Below the pieces are notes generated by a model that saw only the letters and a program-made list of their open reading frames with translations, was not told where the DNA came from and ran no database searches. DNA of 64,000 bases from Tupaia tana (lineage: Eukaryota > Chordata > Mammalia > Scandentia > Tupaiidae): NCBI GenBank assembly GCA_026018925.1, contig JAKSZU010000025.1:25893696-25957695 (forward strand), in the 5' to 3' direction. Numbering within the stretch: the first letter of the stretch is position 1; each line of letters begins with the position of its first letter. The translations under genes and the position numbers were made by a program. Shown piece by piece: positions 1 to 10,639 of the stretch.

Positions 1-167
1 GGGAGAATATTCGGAGAATTTTGATTCATGGCTAATCAACTGCCACGTATATAAGTCAAAAGTGTCAGGTTTTTTTACACAAAGGACTTACACAGAAGTC
101 TGTCCTTTACCCATCTAGCTAAAGGTTTTAGAGAGGAGATAATCAAGCTGAAACAGAAAAGGACATA

Positions 168-245
168 CTGAGTTGTCGGGACAGTCATTACGCGTTTTTG
201 CATAGGAAAACAGAGAACCATGTCATGACTTTCCCGACACCCTAA
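168..245. mobile_element. mariner-like MITE, 78 bp
   Basis: A 78-bp imperfect palindrome sits between TA dinucleotides at 166-167 and 246-247. The left end reads TTGTCGGGACAGTCAT and the right end, reverse-complemented, reads GTGTCGGGAAAGTCATGAC; about 18 of 24 terminal positions agree. Short size, inverted ends and a TA target fit a mariner-derived miniature element with no coding capacity. A related palindrome lies at 47,701-47,770. The family name is not assigned. Confidence 0.6.
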
Positions 246-246
246 T

Positions 247-875
247 ACAATGATACAATAACATGTCTATTTGTGTATGTAAGTGTGTGCGGTATACGTG
301 TGTGTGTAATATGTGTGTTTAGCACTTCGTTTACTATCTCCTGTACTGCTTTTCTTTCTGTAGACCAAAGATTCCGTTGGCATTTCCTGCCCTGAACTTG
401 GTCTGTCTTCATAGGCCTGAAGGTACCCAGGTCGTGTCACCTCTGCAAATGAAAGTCATTACAACTAGACAATCCCTGGGCTGATCAAAACTCCCCTGAG
501 TGTCTGAGAGGATGGGTCTGCCTAGGCATGGGGCCAAGGGTGATGCTCCCATCACCTCCTTTTCTAAACAGAAGAGATTTCATAGAAACCAGCTGGTAAA
601 TACTAACAACGTATTCCGAAAGAGAAAACACGTAATAAAATACTAATTTACAGCAAGAGAGAGAATATGTAACTTGGCAATATAACCAAGACTCATTTTT
701 GCTGTTCGATTTCTTTTTAACTAAAGTCTAGTAAATCTCTTCCCCTGTCTTTACATCTCCTGTGTCAGACACATACTGTGATTTACGGAGCCTCTGCAGA
801 TGCTGGGAGCTTTGGCACACGGCCGTGGGCACTTTCTCTGGCTCTCTGAGTCTTGAAAACATGGTTTTGTTTCAG
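247..875. other. No recognised feature
   Basis: Apart from a weak GT-rich patch near 265-320, I see no repeat family, gene or RNA signature here. Confidence 0.4.
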
Positions 876-951
876 GCATTCTTTTGCAAAGTTCCCTCAG
901 CCTGATGCAGCGGGCACTAGATTTCATTAAATGCCAACTCCGCCATCTCAG
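876..951 (+). other. Candidate 76-bp exon (unproven)
   Basis: The segment is preceded by a short pyrimidine run ending in TTTGTTTCAG and followed by CAG|GTAAAGT, a good 5' splice-site match. One frame, entered two bases in, stays open for 24 codons and reads ILLQSSLSLMQRALDFIKCQ followed by LRHL. I do not recognise the peptide. No partner exon was found in the window, so it could be one exon of a long gene or a chance match. A minus-strand frame across the region (751-972) is treated as a shadow. Confidence 0.2.
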
Positions 952-1648
952 GTAAAGTGACCTTATTTGCACTGCCTTCTCTTTTGATCATGCTGTCCTC
1001 AAAACTAAAATAGAGAGAGAAAAACCAGTGAGAAATTGCCTCTTACCTAAGTGGACCTGGTTTGAGCTCGGATGTTTCTCCATGTGACCCAGTGACTCAA
1101 ATCCTGCCCCTGGTTCTGTCCTCATGTCGCACTCTACTAATCTTATTTCCACTTGCCCTCATAAACCGTCTCCTGAGAAGTGTCTACACCCTGAGTTGGA
1201 TCTCTTCATGTCTCCAGGAAGCTGTCCCTAACTCTGCCTTGTCTGGCTCTGATTGGAGGTAACTGCCCTACTTTTCTGCTCTTATATGCATGTTCTAGCG
1301 ACTCACACTCTAAAGAAATTGCCTGTTTTAAGTCTGTCACCCCTAAACGGCACAATGCCCTAATAGCAGACACTACATCTTTTGTTTTGTTGTATCCCCA
1401 GCTCCTGGAATAGTTCCAATGGACAGAAAACACTCAGTTGAGCTCAATTTTATTAAAGTTGGCCTTCCCAACAACTTTGAACACTTAACAAAATTCCCTA
1501 GCTTTCTACCAAAAGGAGCATTGCCTTTTTCTTTCAAAGAACACCTTAAGAACTGTGGCATATGACTCACCAGCCAGCCACACGGACATTCCAGTGATGC
1601 CTGAAGCACAAGGCAGTGCTGTCTCTGTTCCTGACTGGACACTAATCA
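952..1648. other. No recognised feature
   Basis: Mixed-composition single-copy-looking DNA. Short frames on both strands overlap each other without similarity to any family I know. Confidence 0.35.
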
Positions 1649-1866
1649 AGTCAGTCATTGGACTCCCACGTAGTCGACCACAGTTCAAGTCCCAGACTCG
1701 GTGGCTTAAAACTCACACCAGGCACATGTGTGTGCATGCCCAAGATCCTGAGAGAATGGAAGAGAAAAGATGGTGGTGTGGCCATCCCCCCTGGGGGGTG
1801 ATTTCTCACTTTCCATCTCTTTGTCTCTCTCTGGTGAGCACACACACTTATAACAAAAAACTCTTG

Positions 1867-1903
<37 letters not shown>
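1649..1903 (+). mobile_element. tRNA-derived SINE, young-type body, 35-base A tail
   Basis: Begins inside the tRNA-like head (ATTGGACTCCCACGTAGTCG), so the first 30 or so bases are missing or replaced. It continues through the B box, the GGAGAATGG-like body and the CTCTTTGTCTCTCTCTGG tract, and ends in an uninterrupted run of 35 A at 1,869-1,903. The pure tail and GTAGTCGACC diagnostic suggest a fairly recent copy. Confidence 0.85.
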
Positions 1904-1906
<3 letters not shown>

Positions 1907-1980
1907 TAGGTGGAGAAGGACCTGGGTGGATGTCACCTCCCTAATGGGGCTCCAAACTGGTGCCTGAGGAGAGTTTTTAA

Positions 1981-2025
1981 CTCTCTGGTTATAAAAAGGA
2001 GAATCACTTTCATAGCCCTCCAGAT
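1981..2025 (+). repeat. Direct repeat, left copy
   Basis: A 45-base segment starting CTCTCTGGTTATAAAAAGG recurs at 3,040-3,085 with only about four differences. It belongs to no family I recognise. Confidence 0.7.
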
Positions 2026-2604
2026 TACGCCAGCCAGAATAACATTCCCTGTTCTTTCCACACGTCCTAGCTTTGTGATCTTGCATATAGAGAGAACTTT
2101 TAAAGAGGCAGATTTTAAGAGTGCGGAAAGAAAATCAATAAAGAAGAGAGACCCAAGGATCCAGCTTTTCATCAATGAAAGGAAAATGCCATGAAAGTGT
2201 CATGCTGTTTGTTACCGCTGCCTTAGGGACAGCCATTAGACGGGCCCTGACATCGACAAGAAGCATTGGCTTCTTTCTAGAGCTAGGAAATACTATCGTT
2301 CTTAGCTGCACAGTGGTCAGCTCAGACTCCACATCTGCCTCTGCCAGAGCTCTTTACTAGGATGGAAACGGAGAAACATGAAGGAATCCCAAGTTCTGGA
2401 GCTGTTGTTGCCCAGTGCTACTGAGCTTGGGGACCTCTATGCTTTTACTTGGAGATTAGAAATCATTACTCAGCCCGTGTAATGTCCGTGCCTACAACTC
2501 AGTGGTTCCTGTACAGACCTCACTGAGTCTAACATAAATTGGTCACCCACAAACTTCAACAGGATGAGATGGTATAAAAAAATGCTATGCTCACAGTTTA
2601 AATG

Positions 2605-2735
2605 ATCCTGTGGCAGCAATAATAATAATTTTTAGCACCTACTATGCTCCAGACTTAGAATACATGCTTTTATATATCCTCAGTTAATCCTCATGGCATT
2701 TGTTTTGCAAGTAATGAGCCAGTAGTTAAGGTTTG
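2605..2735 (+). mobile_element. MIR SINE fragment
   Basis: TTTAGCACCTACTATGCTCC followed by a Leu/Ile-rich CTCAGTTAATCCTCATGGCA stretch matches the MIR core in sense orientation. Heavily diverged and lacking both ends. Confidence 0.6.
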
Positions 2736-3039
2736 AACCAACCTCCATCTTTCTCTGAAATTTGTGTTCTTCTCATACACCTCCCTAATATAGACTGGAG
2801 ACATTTCTCTTCAACTACAAAATGGACATAATTCTAGGATGCTTCTATTGCTAGGCAACAGGACCATCTTTCAGCAGTTTCACTGTTCATCACATTACTT
2901 TATGATGGCTAGCCTGGAACGTTTTTTAAATCATGGCCTTTTAATAGTCTTTACTATACCAGAGATATGTATTTCTTGACAAAGAAGCCAAGCAAAAATA
3001 AAAATCCAAATAAATTATAAGTCAACCAGAAAAAGTTTG

Positions 3040-3085
3040 CTCTCTGGTTATAAAAAGGAAAATCACTTTCACAGCCCTCTAGACT
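3040..3085 (+). repeat. Direct repeat, right copy
   Basis: Near-identical to 1,981-2,025, in the same orientation and 1.06 kb downstream. Similarity fades within a few dozen bases on either side. Confidence 0.7.
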
Positions 3086-3680
3086 GTGCAAGAGTGTTGA
3101 GCACACGTCCTGTTGCAGGGCCTCATAGTCCAGTTGACAGACCAGACGTAGATGGTTAGTCCCGTTCTACACATAAATATGGTTAAACTCCAAAGATTAT
3201 TTACCCAAAATATGAGATTCATAGAGTCCAAAGCAGTTGGTATTAGATGCTTGATGTCAAAGTCAGTACCATGATGAAGACTCCATGAGGGTGAGGAGTG
3301 GAGATGAAAAGCGAGGAATGAAGCAAACTCCTCAGAATGACTCCAAGAGCAGAGTCGATACCGAGAAAATGGGAAGGCGAAGAGGAGTGGGAGTCGGCAG
3401 TGAGATCTGAAAGGTGAGAAGCATCTTGCTCTGTGGAGTCTTGGGAATGGTGATGAGAGCAGAAGAAAGAACAAGTTCGAAGGCCCTGAGACCTGGCTAG
3501 CTCTAGGAAATCTGAGGACCCAGCGTGTGATGCAACCATGGTAACAGGATTGAAAGTGGGATCTGCTGATGAGAAAGCTCGGCAGGGCAAATCCTAGGAA
3601 CCTTCGGGGCCTACCACCTAATCCTGCTTGGAATAGGAGACCATGCAAAGACTTTAATTGTAACATCAATAGAATAAGAA
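3086..3680. other. Unassigned; possible L2 remnant near 3,460-3,660
   Basis: The plus strand is purine-rich, which leaves a 202-codon frame open on the minus strand (3,079-3,687). Its translation has low-complexity Ser/Phe/Leu stretches and matches nothing I know. The stretch with AAGGCCCTGAG and GGAGACCATGCAAAGACTTT resembles the antisense 3' part of L2, which would make the frame a by-product. Confidence 0.3.
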
Positions 3681-3904
3681 AAGACATATTTACCCCAAAG
3701 ATATATTAACCATGCCGGGCCAAGTGTCTAGGTCAAATAGAAACCAAAGCTTTTCATTCTGTTCTGAAAATCTGCTTGGTTTACTAGGGACAATTGAGTG
3801 CAAAGCTTATGGGGTTATAGCTGCCCTGGCCTCTTTTTTTATTTCTGAAACTGGCCAAGTTCCTCTTAACTCAGAGCTTTTATTGAAGTGTTCGTAAAAT
3901 GCCT

Positions 3905-4095
3905 TAAATATAGTTCCTCTCCTTTTGGCTTGGCCAACTCCTATTAGGTCTCTGCTTGAATTTCAGTTCTGCGGGAGAGTCTTTTGGGCCCCAGGATAGC
4001 CTAACACCCCCTACACTCTGTACTGCAGTGTGATTTTATACGATGCTGTATAATTATCTGTTCTCTATTGCTCTCTGTGGACTGCAAACTCCCTG
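3905..4095 (+). mobile_element. L2 LINE 3' region, part 1
   Basis: GGCCAACTCCTATTAGGTCT through ATTATCTGTTCTCTATTGC and GGACTGCAAACTCC follows the last part of L2 (CAACTCCTA, ATTATCTGT, ACTGTAAGCTCC). It breaks at about 4,095 and resumes at 4,578. Confidence 0.65.
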
Positions 4096-4312
4096 TGATC
4101 GTTAGTTTTCTGTGTCAACTTGGCCAGGTTAGTGTACTCAGCGGTCTAATCAAATACTATCTAGGTGTTGGTGTAAAGAGGTGAATATTTTATAAGTGCA
4201 GTTAACATCTACAACTAGTTGATGTGAAGCAAAGATTACCCTTGATGATGGGAATGGGTAACATTTAATCATTGAAACACACACACAAGGGGACTCTCTC
4301 TCCTTCTCTCAA
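4096..4312 (+). mobile_element. LTR-like mammalian repeat
   Basis: TTAGTTTTCTGTGTCAACTT followed by GGCCAGG and, further on, GCAAAGATTACCCTTGATGA matches a common old mammalian repeat that begins with a TGTGTCAACTTGGC block. It is probably an LTR-class element, but I cannot name it. It lies inside the L2. Confidence 0.5.
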
Positions 4313-4376
4313 TAGATAGAGATAGGTACATAGATAGATAGATCGATTTATTGATCTATACATGTACTCACACACA
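4313..4376. repeat. GATA-type microsatellite
   Basis: An imperfect run of ATAGATAGATAG units followed by CACACACAT at the 3' edge of the LTR-like repeat. Confidence 0.7.
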
Positions 4377-4379
4377 TAA

Positions 4380-4577
4380 GGGACTTCAAAAAGTTCGAGA
4401 AAAAATGGAATTAAAGTTCAAAGTTATTTTGGTGGAAAAGACATTTGAAATCCTTGTATGTTTTTTCATAATACATATTTTCTTCATAGACACTGTGTGT
4501 GTGACACACACACATGTATCTATGTAATCTATGTAAACATACCTATCTTTTATTGGTTCTAGTTCTTTGAGGTCCCC
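4380..4577. mobile_element. MITE with GGGACTTCAAAAAGTTC ends
   Basis: Starts GGGACTTCAAAAAGTTC and ends AGTTCTTTGAGGTCCCC, an imperfect inverted repeat. The body matches the 125-bp copy at 55,798-55,924, but this copy carries about 70 extra bases including a TG/CA run (4,492-4,520). Palindromic ends and a likely TA target in the other copy suggest a mariner-class element. Confidence 0.6.
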
Positions 4578-4712
4578 AACTAACACAGCCTCTGAGAGGC
4601 AGGTCGCAGGTTGGTCCTGTTTATCACTGTATGTCCTTCAGACTCTACATTGGGTCTTCTATGGAAGTGGCATTTAATACAGATTTTTAGAATTTAATGA
4701 GTGATGGAAAGG
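4578..4712 (+). mobile_element. L2 LINE 3' end, part 2
   Basis: GGTCCTGTTTATCACTGTAT through GGCATTTAATACAG and AATTTAATGAGTGATGG aligns with the L2 terminus (tgttcactgctgtat, gcactcaataaat, tgaatgaatga). It continues the piece at 3,905-4,095. Confidence 0.6.
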
Positions 4713-5823
4713 AAAAGTTTATGGGGCTTCTGTATGATGTAAATTCAAACATTCATATTATTGATGGTTTAAATCAGACACAGAAGTCCTTGGTCTGTGA
4801 AGGTCACTCATGGTTCCAGTTTACACAAAATGGCTCCCTCTCCAAAGACATTATAGGCCTGAGATGACAGCAAACTTTCTCAACTTCTCTTTTAATGACC
4901 TTCTTTGTCCCCTCTTTTAGATTTAATTTTCTTTGCTTGGTCATGTTACAGAGTTATTTAGCATTTTATAGTAGACAAGTATATGGCTGCAGGTATTATC
5001 AGAAAGGCCCTTGAGATGAACATATATTTAAAGCAGATTTACTCGCTTTAGAGAAGTTAAAAGTCATCCATTATAAAGAAAAATCAAACTAGAAACTTAC
5101 ATTATATTGGGCCATGACTTGTTTATCAATGATGAGAATTGATGCTTTTGTTTTCAAGTAACTGGAAGAAAATGAAGTAAAAGTTATTTGAACATGAAAA
5201 TATTAAATAATTTAGTAGGTTTTCAGTCTGACTCTGAAAGAACCATAGTTCTTTGAAAAACTATAGGAGGGAGAATAGCTCTAATGCAGTGATTCTGGGC
5301 TTTGTATAATGATGAATCCACGATTATATGGGCTGTCACCATCTACCCGTGTTCCTGAAAACCATTTGGCCAAAATAAGAATTAGCATAATTTATGGTTC
5401 TGTTTTTACCACTGGGACAAGGAAAGAATTGATCAAGGAGTAATTAATCAGTCTCACTCAAGGCCTTGCTGTTTTTCCTCCCTTAAATGAAAATGAAAAA
5501 CATGGAGACTATTGATTGAAAATCTTCTCAATTCTTTTTAACTTCCGACTTCATCCCAGAAAGTATGACCACCTTTAGAGTTCGAATTGATCGCTGATAA
5601 GCTGTTTTCATGAGGCTTTTTCATCTCTTTTTTTCTATTCCCTCTGCTAGATCACCCAGGTAAATTATACTGGTTTGACTGTTTGTCCAAGTCTAGCTTG
5701 GGCCTTTCTGACCCAAATGAGTATTTATCAATGCCCTTGGTGTACCTACCACTGTGAAACATCTACTGCAAGGCACGCAGAAGAGGCAAACACAACCTCT
5801 GCCTTCAAAACTTGCCCTCTACA
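4713..5823. other. No recognised feature
   Basis: 1.1 kb of AT-rich DNA with no repeat or coding signal that I can support. Confidence 0.35.
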
Positions 5824-6073
5824 GGACCAGCAGATGGTGTAATGGCTATGTTACTGGACTCCCACATGGCCGACTGCAGTTCAAGTCCCAGACCCAGAGG
5901 CTTAAAACTTACTCCAATCACATGTGTATATGTGCCCAAAATCCTAAGAGGAGAATGGAGAAGGGGTTGCAGTGTGGCCATCCCACTGAGGGGTGATTTC
6001 TCAATTTCTCTCTTTGTCTCTCCAGTGAGTGCACATGCCCTATAGCAAAAATCTCTCTCAAAAACAAACAAAA
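5824..6073 (+). mobile_element. tRNA-derived SINE, long form
   Basis: Complete from GGACCAGCAGATGGTGTAAT to the CCCTATAGCAAAAATCTCTC tail. The head is intermediate between old and young forms (GTGTAATGGCTATGTTACTG). Confidence 0.9.
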
Positions 6074-6164
6074 ATGCACTCAGTGTAATATCTTCATATC
6101 TAAAAATTAAAATCATGAAAGACTAAATAATTGTATAGTCTGGGTCCTCATTCTGATTTTTTCT

Positions 6165-6245
6165 TACGTAGCTGCAGAGGCTGGGGCAGGCCCCTGGGAC
6201 TCCTCTGTGCCTCAGTTTACTCAGACTATTTCTAGGGCTCCTTTT
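6165..6245 (-). mobile_element. MIR fragment (weak)
   Basis: CTCTGTGCCTCAGTTTACTC is the antisense of the MIR segment that reads GGAAACTGAGGCACAGAG. Only a short piece remains. Confidence 0.4.
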
Positions 6246-6654
6246 AGGTTAGTACAAAATATTCTTACTGTGAGTGTTACAAGGGCCAATATAGGAACAA
6301 CACTGTCAAACACCAGGCCATGCTGTTTGAGAAATCGGGCCAAGTGCAGTTACATAAATGTTTATTGAATACTCATGTGGGTGAAGTAGGATGTGTAATA
6401 TGGAGTTGAGGTAAAGCTATGTGGGTTACAGAGACTTTCTATCCTCAAGGAAGTCACAGGATAGTACTTACTGTAAGAACGAATTGTAGACTGGGGACTG
6501 ATTACAGATCTGACTTCAAATCTGTGTTTGAACTTTACTTGGCCAGTAACTGGCTGGGAGTAGATGACAGTGTTAACTATCCTCTTAGAATGATTTAAGA
6601 GAGTTCCTATTTGTATTGTATTGAAATGACTTAATTTATGCAATAGAAAAATAT

Positions 6655-7460
6655 TTCCTGGGTATCCATTCTGTGCCAAAGATTGCCGTAGATACTTGGT
6701 ATACACTGGTAAACAAAATGGACAAAGATACCTTTGCTCATATGGCTTAGTTTCTCATAGAAGGACATTAGAAATGAAGAACAGCTATAATAAAAAAAAT
6801 GTACAGTAGCTTACATGTTGACAAATGACATGTGAAATGAGAAAGAGTTATGTAGGAGAAGGTAACTGGGAGTAGGTCCTGGGAGGACCTTTACAATATG
6901 GTAGACAGGATGGGCTTTATTGAGAAGGTTTCATTTGAGCAAAGGGCTGAGGAGCTGGTGAGTACTATTACCATATATTCAGGAAGAGAGAATAGTTAAT
7001 ACTGATCTATGAAGCAGGACCAAGCCTGATCTGTTGAGGAGAGAATAAGAAAGCCAGTGTAACTGGGGAAGATCAGGACCTTGTCAGGAAATTGGGTCAG
7101 GTAGGGAATGAGAGAAAATAACCACAGTGTGTAGGACCCTGTTGACCATTTAGGTACTCTAGCATTTCTTGAGGGTCCTAGGAGCATCGTTGGGTTTCAT
7201 TCAGGAGTGATGTAACCTGACTTCCATTTGAAGTGCAGTACTAAAAAGGAGAAGCCAGAACGGAGGTGGTAGTCAAAGAGGAAGAGGATTAGGAACTATT
7301 GAAGTCATCCAGTCCAGAGAAAAGGTGGCTTAATTTGGAAGAAAAGCAGTGGAAGTGATAGGAAGGGATAGCTCTAGATTTATTTAGGCTGAAGAGTCAA
7401 CAAGATTTTCTGATGACTTGTAAAAGGGGTACAGGAAAAAAGACAAGTCAGGACAATCCC
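6655..7460 (-). mobile_element. L2 LINE, antisense, end of RT region to 3' end
   Basis: The 3' end lies at low coordinates (CCATTCTGTGCCAAAGATTG, then GGTAAACAAAATGGACAAAG). It runs through TTTCATTTGAGCAAAGGGCT and GTGATGTAACCTGACTTCC into the tail of the reverse-transcriptase region (CATCCAGTCCAGAG, TCAACAAGATTTTCTGATGA, AGGACAATCCCAGAGTTTT). The order is exactly that of L2 read backwards. Frameshifts and stops make it non-coding. Confidence 0.75.
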
Positions 7461-7689
7461 AGAGTTTTATCCTAATAGGAAACGAAAACAGAGAGCATGT
7501 TAAAGCCCTGCAAGGACTGAACACAGTGTACGGTGCGCAGTAGGTACCCAGCTAAGAAACCAAGGTAAATGATGTTTGGAAGCACTCAACCATAACCTCA
7601 CTCTTCCCATCGTAGAGATGTTCATTTAGATACCGCTTCCGCCATCAACCTTTGCCAACTCTCTCAGGGCCGTGTGTTCTCAGAAGACT

Positions 7690-7935
7690 GAACGATTTCT
7701 CCTTCCTATCGATTCTTACCTTACTTTGCAATTTATGGAAAACACCCTCCGAGAGAAAACAAGTGTTTGAAAGGAGTCTTCAAGTTTGCTCTGAGAAATC
7801 AGAGAAGATTTTTATGGAGGAAGCAACATTTGAGATGGGCCTTGGAAAAATGGTTAGATTATGGGACGAAAGTTGAGGGAATAAAATACACAGAATGGTA
7901 GGCTGCATTTTAATGTTCCCTGGTCAGAGACGTCT
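7690..7935 (-). mobile_element. L2 LINE 3' fragment (weak)
   Basis: GCAACATTTGAGATGGGCCT followed by TGGAAAAATGGTTAG resembles the antisense L2 block gacatttgagctgggccttgaaggatg. Strongly diverged. Confidence 0.4.
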
Positions 7936-8506
7936 ACACAGGCTCTGGTTCCCATTTCAGAGTGTCGTTAGTGGGAAGAAGGCTGGAAACCAACAAACAC
8001 CCAGCTTACGACTACTGTCCCTTATCCTCTGGGCTAGCTAAAGATCGCCAAGCAGTGACAGAGCACCGCTGGCATGCTTCTATCTTGTGAATGCACATTT
8101 GTGCCATTGGCTGTGGTATGAATGAATTAACAATGACCCTGCTTTAACTCAGTCTCCAAGATAATGCTGTAGAGTTAGCTAGTATTTCTCTAAGTACACA
8201 CAACTTATTTTCCCCATGGAAATCTTAGGATTAATGAGATACACCTCATTTATGTATATAACTGTATTCTATACAAAACTTCATAAGGGACAGACTGAAT
8301 AAAGGCATAAGTCTTCACTGGTTTAAGATGAAATCTTATAAATGTAGTATTATGAAGGCAAGAAAATAAAATACAAACATAGACTTTTATTCATAAAGTA
8401 GGTAAAAGCAAGCAAATGCAACCTCTTTTCAATCCATTCCTAGTTCTTGCATGAAATAGATGGTTTAGGTTTTTTTAAAAAATATGAGTCCAAAAATTTC
8501 AGTAAA
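7936..8506. other. No recognised feature
   Basis: Single-copy-looking DNA between an L2 piece and a SINE; no signal found. Confidence 0.35.
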
Positions 8507-8516
8507 AGAGGCTTTC

Positions 8517-8517
<1 letters not shown>

Positions 8518-8568
<51 letters not shown>

Positions 8569-8799
8569 CATAGGGTACATACACTCACCAGAAGAATGAA
8601 AGTGAGAAATCACTCCTCCCCCCCCACCCACCAGAGGAGATGGCTACCCTCAGTCCCTTCTCCTCCATCCTTCTCTGGGATTTTGGGCACACACACATGC
8701 TCAGCATGATATTCAAGCCTCCAAGTCCAGGACTTGAACTTCAGTCAGCCAGCCACGTGAGAGTCCAACTCTTTAAGCACCAGCCCATCTGCTGGCCCT
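8518..8799 (-). mobile_element. tRNA-derived SINE with 48-base T run
   Basis: Reverse-oriented full-length copy: the tail is the T run 8,519-8,566 and the head ends in CCATCTGCTGGCCC. It is bracketed by an 11-bp target-site duplication AGAGGCTTTCT at 8,507-8,517 and 8,800-8,810. Confidence 0.92.
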
Positions 8800-9026
8800 A
8801 GAGGCTTTCTTTTTCTTATGGCTCACCTGCAGCAAGTAAAGATTCTTTGTTGCAGTGAAGAATTTAAAATTGTGTTCAAATTAAGGTTATTCTGTTTTCT
8901 AAATGTTTATTCTATATTCAATGTGCATGAATGTCTCTGATATGACTAAAGTTGTAAAAGTGAGTTCTGAATATCTCTATGAAGATTTTTATGATATGAA
9001 ATTTAAAAAAAAAATATGGATGCAAA

Positions 9027-9115
9027 GGACCAGCAGGTGGCATGGTGGTTAAGGGACTGGATTTCCACATGGCTGACTGCAGTTCAAGTACCAGATTCAG
9101 TGACTTGAAAATCAC
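9027..9115 (+). mobile_element. Outer SINE, 5' part, interrupted
   Basis: Old-form head (GGACCAGCAGGTGGCATGGT) ending at GAAAATCAC, where another SINE is inserted. Its 3' part resumes at 9,388. Confidence 0.85.
9030..9043 (+). promoter_or_regulatory. CTCF-consensus match in SINE head
   Basis: CCAGCAGGTGGCAT fits the 14-base CTCF core CCASYAGRKGGCRS at the first 13 positions. It is built into the old-form SINE head. Binding is not shown. Confidence 0.4.
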
Positions 9116-9387
9116 GCCAGGGGCAGGGCAGGGGTAGCAGGTAGCATAGTGGTTGAAGTGCTGGACTCCCTCATAGTCACCTGCAATTTGAGTCCTGGAC
9201 CTGGTGGCTTGAAACTCACGCCAGGCGCACGTGTGGGCTTTCCCAAAATCCTGAGAGGAGAATGGAGGAGAAGGGCTGGCAGCATGGCCATATCCTCCTG
9301 GGGTGGGGGGAGAGGTGATTTCTGCTTTCTGTCTCTGTCTCTCCAGCAAACACAGGCACCCTCTAGCAAACATCTCTAAAAGCAAAA
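9116..9387 (+). mobile_element. Inner SINE inserted into another SINE
   Basis: A full-length copy (GGTAGCAGGTAGCATAGTGG to CCCTCTAGCAAACATCTC) lies inside the SINE at 9,027-9,570. The 9-bp duplication GAAAATCAC at 9,107-9,115 and 9,388-9,396 marks the insertion, so the inner copy is younger. Confidence 0.85.
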
Positions 9388-9570
9388 GAAAATCACACTA
9401 GACACATGTGTATGAGTGCCCAAAATCCTAAGAGAAGAATGGAGAAGGGATTGTGGCAAGGCCACCTCTCCTGGGGATTGATCTCTCAATTTTCTTCTCT
9501 CTGTCTCATTCTGATGAGCGCATGTACCCTATGATGAAAACCTTAAAAAAAAACAATAAATAAATAAAGA
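9388..9570 (+). mobile_element. Outer SINE, 3' part
   Basis: Continues the outer copy from GAAAATCACACTAGACACAT to TACCCTATGATGAAAACC, then an AATAAATAAATAAA-type tail. Confidence 0.85.
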
Positions 9571-10190
9571 TGTTTGTCATGTCCTTTATCTTAGTGTTGG
9601 CGTGTAGGAGCCTCTCAAGGAGTAACAGCACACCAACATTTATTTCTGGGTAGGGGACGTCAAGAAAAACAAACAGTTAGCATCTGAAGAATTTCCTGGA
9701 CTGAGCCAGACACAGGAATGCGACCCTAGGCAAGCCTGCATTTCCTAGGAGAGAAGGTTGAACAGAAGTCAGCAGTCTCACTTTGTAGAAACCCAGATCT
9801 CGAGCAGCTGATCGGAGTGGGCACCAGGGGGTGCATCTGGGTCGGAGTTCAGGCACACCCAGCGCAGGATGTGTGTCTGAGCTTGGGAAGGAATAGAGTA
9901 GGCCTGAGAGGGAGGGTCAGGAATGGAGCTGTGATGGAGTTCTGGTGTCTCCACTTCAGGTCTCGTCTTTTCCTGGGAACCAGGAAAGACGAGGAAGAAG
10001 GAAGGGGAAAAGAGTAATTTGGAATTTCAACAATTATGCTGTGAACCCCAAGGATATAAAGCCCGTACTCTCATAGGCTACTGGTGGGAATGCAAATCCA
10101 TAGAACCATTCTGGGGATTTCAGCCTTTGATATGTATCAGAAGATTAAAAATGTAGTGCTGTTCACATTATACGTTTAATGCAGCATTTT
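9571..10190. other. No recognised feature
   Basis: Slightly GC-richer stretch around 9,780-10,010. The short frames here do not resemble known proteins. Confidence 0.35.
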
Positions 10191-10194
10191 TTAA

Positions 10195-10441
10195 AAGTTT
10201 TTTTCTTTCCATAGGACGTGTGTGTTTACCAGAGAGACAGAGATAGAGAGAGGGAAAGTGAGAAATCCACCCCAGAGAGGATGGTCATACTGCAATACCT
10301 TCTCATTCATTTTCCTTTTGGGGTTTAGGTCATGCTCACATGTGTACCCAGCAGGATTTTTAAGCCACTGGGTCCAGGACTTGAACCACAGCCAGCATGT
10401 GGGAATTGAGCACCTTAATCACCACACCACCTGCTGGCCCT
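10195..10441 (-). mobile_element. tRNA-derived SINE, old long form
   Basis: Antisense copy from CCATAGGACGTGTGTGTTTA to CCACACCACCTGCTGGCCC. The head carries a one-base variant of the CTCF-like motif. Confidence 0.88.
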
Positions 10442-10639
10442 CATAAGTTTTATTATGAATAAATCATACAATTACATTCACATAATATGTTGAAAGATTC
10501 TACAGTTTATAAGTGGAGTATTAGTTCAAATATAAAAGGGTACATAAAGGAAACAATCTAAATGCACTATAGGATTTTGGTTAAGTAAATTATGTTTCTG
10601 TTTGCTTGAAAAGATCTCAACTGACTTCTGTTTCTTTCA

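Noticed and set aside
3079-3687. 202-codon minus-strand frame, the longest in the window
   Set aside because: The opposite strand is purine-rich, which removes stops by composition. The peptide is low-complexity and matches no family. Part of the DNA resembles antisense L2. One frame this long is within chance for 64 kb.
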